Part shown: one piece after another, positions 5,945-9,576 of the stretch
How positions within the stretch are numbered: the first letter of the stretch is position 1
How the letters are laid out: every line of letters begins with the position of its first letter
NCBI GenBank assembly: GCA_014728955.1
Contig: WJKT01000083.1
Span: 1 to 9,576, forward strand
Length of the DNA stretch: 9,576 nt
Direction of reading: 5' to 3'
From: Candidatus Peregrinibacteria bacterium
GTDB taxonomy: Bacteria; Patescibacteriota; Gracilibacteria; UBA1369; PNNO01
The notes under the pieces: generated by a model
What the model saw: only the letters and a program-made list of their open reading frames with translations
What the model was told of the DNA's origin: nothing
The model's database searches: none
Made by a program: the position numbers and the translations under genes

Positions 5945-8767
5945 ATGAATGACATTCAAAAAAAGATTCAGGCTGTACTTGCGCGGAGGCAGAGAAACCA
6001 TGTTGCGCGTAAGAAAGTATCAGCCAAGAAATTTATTTTATACGCTCTGATTGGGATGGTGGGGCTTTTTTTAGCAGGTGTTATCGTGCTAACCATTTTT
6101 ATTGCCATTTTAAGTATTGGTCTGCCCGATGTGCACGATATCGATAAGCTTAGCGTTGCTCAATCAACAACGATTTACGATAGGGAAGGCAATGTGCTTT
6201 ATGTAAAACACGGAGACGAAAATCGTCAATATGTTTCGTACGATGAAATTTCAAAACATTTGGTTGATGCGACTATTAGTATTGAAGATGATGAGTTTTG
6301 GAATCACAAAGGTTTTGATTTACCGGCCATTATAAAAGCGGGAATGTACGAAGTGTTTGGCGTGGGTTCTCGTCGTGGAGGGTCAACCATCACTCAGCAA
6401 TATGTTAAAAATGCATTTTTAACGCCGGAGCGAAGTTATACCCGTAAAATTAAAGAGCTCATTTTGGCGGTCAGGCTTGAACAAGCTTATGACAAAGAAA
6501 CGATTATAGAGCTATACCTCAACAAAATTCCGTATGGAAATACAGCGTACGGTGTGCAAAAAGCGGCTGAAATTTATTTCGATAAAGACGCAAAAGAGCT
6601 TGATGTAGCTGAAAGTGCTATTTTGGCGGGATTGCCGCAGGCGCCGAGTTATTATAATCCTTATGGCCCAAATCGTCATTCAAAGCTACTTGTGCCCATA
6701 GAAAATTTAATGGAACGCAACGTTTATGATGTAAGCAGGTTGGAAGTGGATGTTGATTATAAACTGGGTCTTATCGGTCAAGGATATGAGGTTGACGAAG
6801 AACATTCTTTATATATACCCGGGCGCGCAGACCTTATTTTACGTAAAATGTATGATGATGGCGTCATCTCTTCGGAAGAAAAAGATGCCGCATGGGCTAA
6901 ATTGCAGGAGTTGGAATTTGAAGAGCATATTTCTCGTATGGAGGCTCCGCATTTTGTTTTTTATATTATTGAGCAGCTCGAAGAAAAATATGGGAAAGAA
7001 GTTGTCGAACAGGGTGGATTACAGGTATATACAACTCTCGACCCTGACTTGCAGGAGGTTGCGGAGCGTGTTGTGGAAGAAGGGGCTGATGCAAATACAA
7101 CGAGATTTAATGCTACCAATGCAGCGCTGGTTTCTCTTGATCATACAAACGGTGAAATCTTGGCCATGGTTGGATCAAAAGACTATTGGGATAAAGAAAT
7201 TGATGGAAATGTTAATATTGCAACCAGTTATAAACAGCCGGGATCGTCGTTTAAGCCATATGTTTATGCGCAGGCGTTTTATAATCGTTATGCACCGGCT
7301 TCAGTAGTGTATGACGTAAAGACACAGTTTGGGGCGGGATCGCCGCCGAACAATTATGACGGAACGTTCCGTGGTCCAATGACGATGAGAGCGGCTTTGG
7401 CACAATCGAGAAATATCCCCGCGATTAAGGCGTATTTCCTCGGTGGTGAGCAGGAGGCGATTTTGCAGCTTACACAGCGTATGGGAATAGAATTTTTGAC
7501 AACCGACAGAGATTACGGATGGCCGCTTGCCCTTGGTACCGCAGAAGTTCGTTTGCTTGACCATGTGTCGGCATTTGGTGTGTTTGCCAATGGAGGAAAG
7601 CGTATGGAACCCGTAAGTATTTTGAAAGTGCAAAATGCACAAGGTGATGTACTTGAAGAACTTGATCAGGAGCGAAAACCTGAAGAAGTGCTCGATCCGC
7701 AAATAGCATATCTTATTACCAGTATTCTATCGGATACGTCGGTTCGTCTGGGACCGAATTTAACGGTTCCCGGTCATGTGAATGCGGCGAAGACGGGAAC
7801 ATCCAATAAAAAGGTAAACAATGTAACTATACCAAGCAATTTATGGACAATGGGATATACCGATTATATAACAACCGGTGTGTGGGCGGGGAACAGTGAT
7901 GATCGAGCCTCGGGGAACATGTATGAAACGGCAAACGGATATGATGGTGCCGCACCTATTTGGAAGCAGTATATGATGGAAGCACATACGGTGAAAGAGT
8001 GGGATTACCGTGAATTTGATGTGCCATCGGGAATTCAAACGGTAAGCGTGAGCGCCGCAACCGGTAAATTGCCGGGAGCGAATATTCCACCGGAAGGATT
8101 GCGAAGTGATGTTTTTGCCAGCTTTGCCTTACCCACGGAAGTAGACAATTCATTTGCCAAAGTGAAAATTGACACGCGCAATGAGCTGCTTGCTAACGAA
8201 TGGTGTCCGGCCGATGTCGTTGAAGAAAGGACATATCGTCAGCATCACGCTATTGTGCCGACATTTACCAATTGGGAAGCTGCCGTGCAGGCATGGGCCG
8301 CTACCATGGCGGAGAAAGAGGATGAATCGGCAGTGGGTGTTCCACCAACCGACTACAGTCCGCTCTGTAACGAACGTCACTTTAAATCAACGAGGTCTAT
8401 TAAAATTACCGATCCGAGCAGTTATGAAAAAATTGAGCAGGGAAATCTTGATGTTACCGTGAAAACGCAATCTGATTTTGCTATTGAAACCGTTCAGTTC
8501 TTCCTGGACGGCAATCTTCAGTCAACAGCTCGAGAAAGGCCGTATACCGGTACGCTGCGTATATCGAGATTTTTAGAACCCGGTTCGGTACATAGTATTA
8601 AAGCCGTACTTACCGATATTTACGGATACACCGCTCAATCGGCAATAGAAGTTCGTATAGAAGGTCTTCCGGAGGAAGAAGAAACCGAACCGGCTATCGA
8701 ATCCGAGCCCGCAACTGAGCCGGCTACCGAATCCGAGCCAGAACCCGAATCGGCGCCAACTATATAA
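5945..8767 (+). CDS. Class A penicillin-binding protein, PBP1A family
   Basis: Bifunctional peptidoglycan glycosyltransferase and DD-transpeptidase, 940 residues, anchored in the membrane with its domains outside. Numbered from ATG 5945: basic cytoplasmic tail (1-28), membrane helix (about 30-60), GT51 domain (about 70-245) with SIEDDEFWNHKGFD (catalytic E114) and GGSTITQQYVKNAF, then a variable linker, then the transpeptidase domain (about 385-650) with S434-S-F-K437, S488-R-N and K616-T-G-T. All catalytic motifs are intact. The C-terminal extension carries two cysteines (C754, C808), an Ig-like domain (about 820-906, ITDPSSYEKIEQGNLDVTV onward) and an acidic Glu/Pro/Ser/Thr tail. A TTG start at 5933 would add four residues; ATG is preferred, with GAGTAGG just upstream. 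Second gene of the operon with the lipoprotein; its 3' end overlaps the convergent methyltransferase gene by 8 bp. Confidence 0.96.
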   Translation: MNDIQKKIQAVLARRQRNHVARKKVSAKKFILYALIGMVGLFLAGVIVLTIFIAILSIGLPDVHDIDKLSVAQSTTIYDREGNVLYVKHGDENRQYVSYDEISKHLVDATISIEDDEFWNHKGFDLPAIIKAGMYEVFGVGSRRGGSTITQQYVKNAFLTPERSYTRKIKELILAVRLEQAYDKETIIELYLNKIPYGNTAYGVQKAAEIYFDKDAKELDVAESAILAGLPQAPSYYNPYGPNRHSKLLVPIENLMERNVYDVSRLEVDVDYKLGLIGQGYEVDEEHSLYIPGRADLILRKMYDDGVISSEEKDAAWAKLQELEFEEHISRMEAPHFVFYIIEQLEEKYGKEVVEQGGLQVYTTLDPDLQEVAERVVEEGADANTTRFNATNAALVSLDHTNGEILAMVGSKDYWDKEIDGNVNIATSYKQPGSSFKPYVYAQAFYNRYAPASVVYDVKTQFGAGSPPNNYDGTFRGPMTMRAALAQSRNIPAIKAYFLGGEQEAILQLTQRMGIEFLTTDRDYGWPLALGTAEVRLLDHVSAFGVFANGGKRMEPVSILKVQNAQGDVLEELDQERKPEEVLDPQIAYLITSILSDTSVRLGPNLTVPGHVNAAKTGTSNKKVNNVTIPSNLWTMGYTDYITTGVWAGNSDDRASGNMYETANGYDGAAPIWKQYMMEAHTVKEWDYREFDVPSGIQTVSVSAATGKLPGANIPPEGLRSDVFASFALPTEVDNSFAKVKIDTRNELLANEWCPADVVEERTYRQHHAIVPTFTNWEAAVQAWAATMAEKEDESAVGVPPTDYSPLCNERHFKSTRSIKITDPSSYEKIEQGNLDVTVKTQSDFAIETVQFFLDGNLQSTARERPYTGTLRISRFLEPGSVHSIKAVLTDIYGYTAQSAIEVRIEGLPEEEETEPAIESEPATEPATESEPEPESAPTI
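8690..8739 (+). repeat. 30-bp in-frame duplication in the acidic C-terminal tail of the PBP
   Basis: A 20-bp block at 8690-8709 recurs at 8720-8739 with one mismatch, a period of 30 bp. It encodes two copies of a 10-residue Glu/Pro/Ala/Thr/Ser unit containing ESEP. Period and coded motif match the repeat in the lipoprotein of the pheS operon (1521-1568). Confidence 0.75.
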
Positions 8768-9302
8768 TTGTTGACATAAAAAGACCCGTTCCAAGGTCGA
8801 TACATTCGCTTTTAAGGTGTTTTGCGCTAAAAATGTACTCCTCGTACGCTTTTAATTCTTCTCGGTGACTCAGAGCATTGTCGGCAACAATGATGCCGCC
8901 TTTTTTCATATGGAATAAAAATGTTTTGATATACGAAACATATTCTGCTTTTGTTGCATCGAGAAAGAGCAAATCAAACATATCGGGGATAGGTACGTCC
9001 GGAGCATGCCCCTTTAGTTGTGTTATGTAGTCGGTAACGCCCGCATGCTCAAAGTGTTTTTTTGCTTTTTCAAACCGCTCGTCATGTGATTCGACGGTAT
9101 AGAGTTTCCCTCCGGTATGACTGAGTGCTTCGGCAATCCAGATACCCGAATAGCCAATGGACGTACCCACTTCCAGAACAGTTTTACAGTCGTGTTTACG
9201 GATGAGTTTATTGAGAAAAAGACCGGTTTCACGAGGAATAATCCAGTACGTTTTACCTGTCTTTTCCAAGGTTTGAAGCGTTTTTTTAATTGCTTCCGTC
9301 AT
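8760..9302 (-). CDS. SAM-dependent O-methyltransferase (COMT/YrrM-like family)
   Basis: A 180-residue cytoplasmic class I methyltransferase of the cation-dependent O-methyltransferase family (caffeoyl-CoA OMT-like, Methyltransf_3/24). Motif I is VLEVGTSIGYSGIWIAEAL (42-60), binding SAM; the acidic end of strand 2 is E71 in YTVESHDERFEKA; the metal/substrate motif is FDLLFLDATKAEY (109-121, D115 and K118), followed by GGIIVADNAL (135-144, D141 and N142), and the C-terminal GTGLFMST matches the closing strand of the family. It is shorter than typical members of about 210-220 residues, mainly at the N-terminus. The substrate cannot be deduced. The start overlaps the upstream gene by 17 bp, indicating co-transcription and translational coupling; the 3' end overlaps the PBP gene tail-to-tail by 8 bp, with no terminator visible between them. 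Confidence 0.92.
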   Translation of the reverse strand: MTEAIKKTLQTLEKTGKTYWIIPRETGLFLNKLIRKHDCKTVLEVGTSIGYSGIWIAEALSHTGGKLYTVESHDERFEKAKKHFEHAGVTDYITQLKGHAPDVPIPDMFDLLFLDATKAEYVSYIKTFLFHMKKGGIIVADNALSHREELKAYEEYIFSAKHLKSECIDLGTGLFMSTII

Positions 9303-9576
9303 CGTCTAGGAGAGGATATTTATCTTCAACAAGGACTTCACCGTTAGCAACAAGATGATGGCGAGAATCATCGCTCGCAGTTTCTTCAACCTGAGCAACG
9401 GTAGCGAGTGCTTTTCTAAAAAGAGCTCTTTTTGTGTGGATGGTGTCTTTTGCTCTGAAGTAAGGGTTTTTTTCTTTCCCAAGCAAATGATTCACAAGAT
9501 GTTGTGCCCGATCCGGCCCTATATCAAGCCCCACTCGTTTTTTACGTATCTTTAATCGGTCTTTCGCTCTGTGCAA
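9286..9576 (-). CDS. Partial CDS (3' end only), unrecognised basic protein
   Basis: The minus strand is open from the right edge to a TAA at 9288-9286, giving the last 96 residues of a longer protein. The visible part begins with a very basic stretch (HRAKDRLKIRKKR), continues with VGLDIGPDRAQHLVNHLLGK, and ends acidic with LVEDKYPLLDDDGSN. No motif lets me assign a family. It is taken as real because the frame is open to the edge, codon use is like that of the neighbours, and its stop overlaps the methyltransferase start by 17 bp as in an operon. The competing plus-strand frame at 9355-9555 reads as a shadow. Confidence 0.6.
   Translation of the reverse strand: MHRAKDRLKIRKKRVGLDIGPDRAQHLVNHLLGKEKNPYFRAKDTIHTKRALFRKALATVAQVEETASDDSRHHLVANGEVLVEDKYPLLDDDGSN

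Noticed and set aside
7301..7709. Minus-strand open frames inside the PBP gene
   Set aside because: They lie within the intact transpeptidase domain of the PBP, have no recognisable motif, start site or promoter.
8771..8806. Perfect TTGACA followed by TACATT just after the PBP stop
   Set aside because: The spacing is 24 nt, far from 17, and the boxes lie inside the methyltransferase coding sequence with no plus-strand gene downstream.
1..9576. CRISPR arrays, tRNA or rRNA genes, insertion sequences, phage or toxin-antitoxin genes
   Set aside because: Reading both strands showed no regularly spaced repeats, cloverleaf, transposase, integrase or terminal inverted repeats.

Overview
The window reads as bacterial chromosome of moderate, slightly AT-leaning composition, densely packed and using the standard code (stops TAA and TAG; no in-frame TGA in the recognised genes). 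It holds no rRNA, tRNA, CRISPR array, insertion sequence or phage gene that I can see. The gene set (pheS and pheT split by a thioredoxin-fold lipoprotein of the kind fused to bacterial VKOR, and a class A PBP with an Ig-like C-terminal extension and an acidic tail) resembles what is seen in uncultivated Patescibacteria/CPR-type genomes. That placement is a tentative inference, not a demonstration.

Layout, left to right. At 1-189 (minus) is the 5' end of an unrecognised hydrophilic protein, with a near-consensus promoter at 220-248. Divergent from it, 304-4304 (plus) is a compact operon: pheS (phenylalanyl-tRNA synthetase alpha), a thioredoxin-like lipoprotein with a CGHC active site starting 1 nt after the pheS stop, and pheT (beta subunit). 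A bidirectional terminator at about 4303-4371 separates it from a convergent minus-strand gene (4370-5053). That gene encodes a small exported protein with an N-terminal signal peptide and a C-terminal Gly-Gly-Cys / hydrophobic helix / Arg tail resembling MYXO-CTERM-type sorting signals. The 288-nt gap 5054-5341 is a divergent regulatory region with three inverted repeats and promoter-like boxes. To its right, 5342-8767 (plus) is a two-gene unit: a small putative lipoprotein followed 15 nt later by a class A penicillin-binding protein. Its end overlaps by 8 bp the convergent minus-strand O-methyltransferase gene (8760-9302). The latter is preceded by, and overlaps by 17 bp, an unrecognised gene that runs off the right edge.

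How the genes fit together. PheS and PheT form the (alpha-beta)2 enzyme that charges tRNA-Phe. The other plus-strand genes and the 4370-5053 gene point to the cell envelope: peptidoglycan polymerisation and cross-linking (PBP), two lipoproteins, and a sorted surface protein. Several exported proteins carry paired cysteines, and the lipoprotein in the pheST operon looks like a thiol-disulfide oxidoreductase, so oxidative folding outside the cytoplasm is a plausible common thread. The best candidates for something undescribed are the VKOR-type thioredoxin lipoprotein inside the pheST operon, the GGC-CTERM exported protein, and the lipoprotein-PBP pair.
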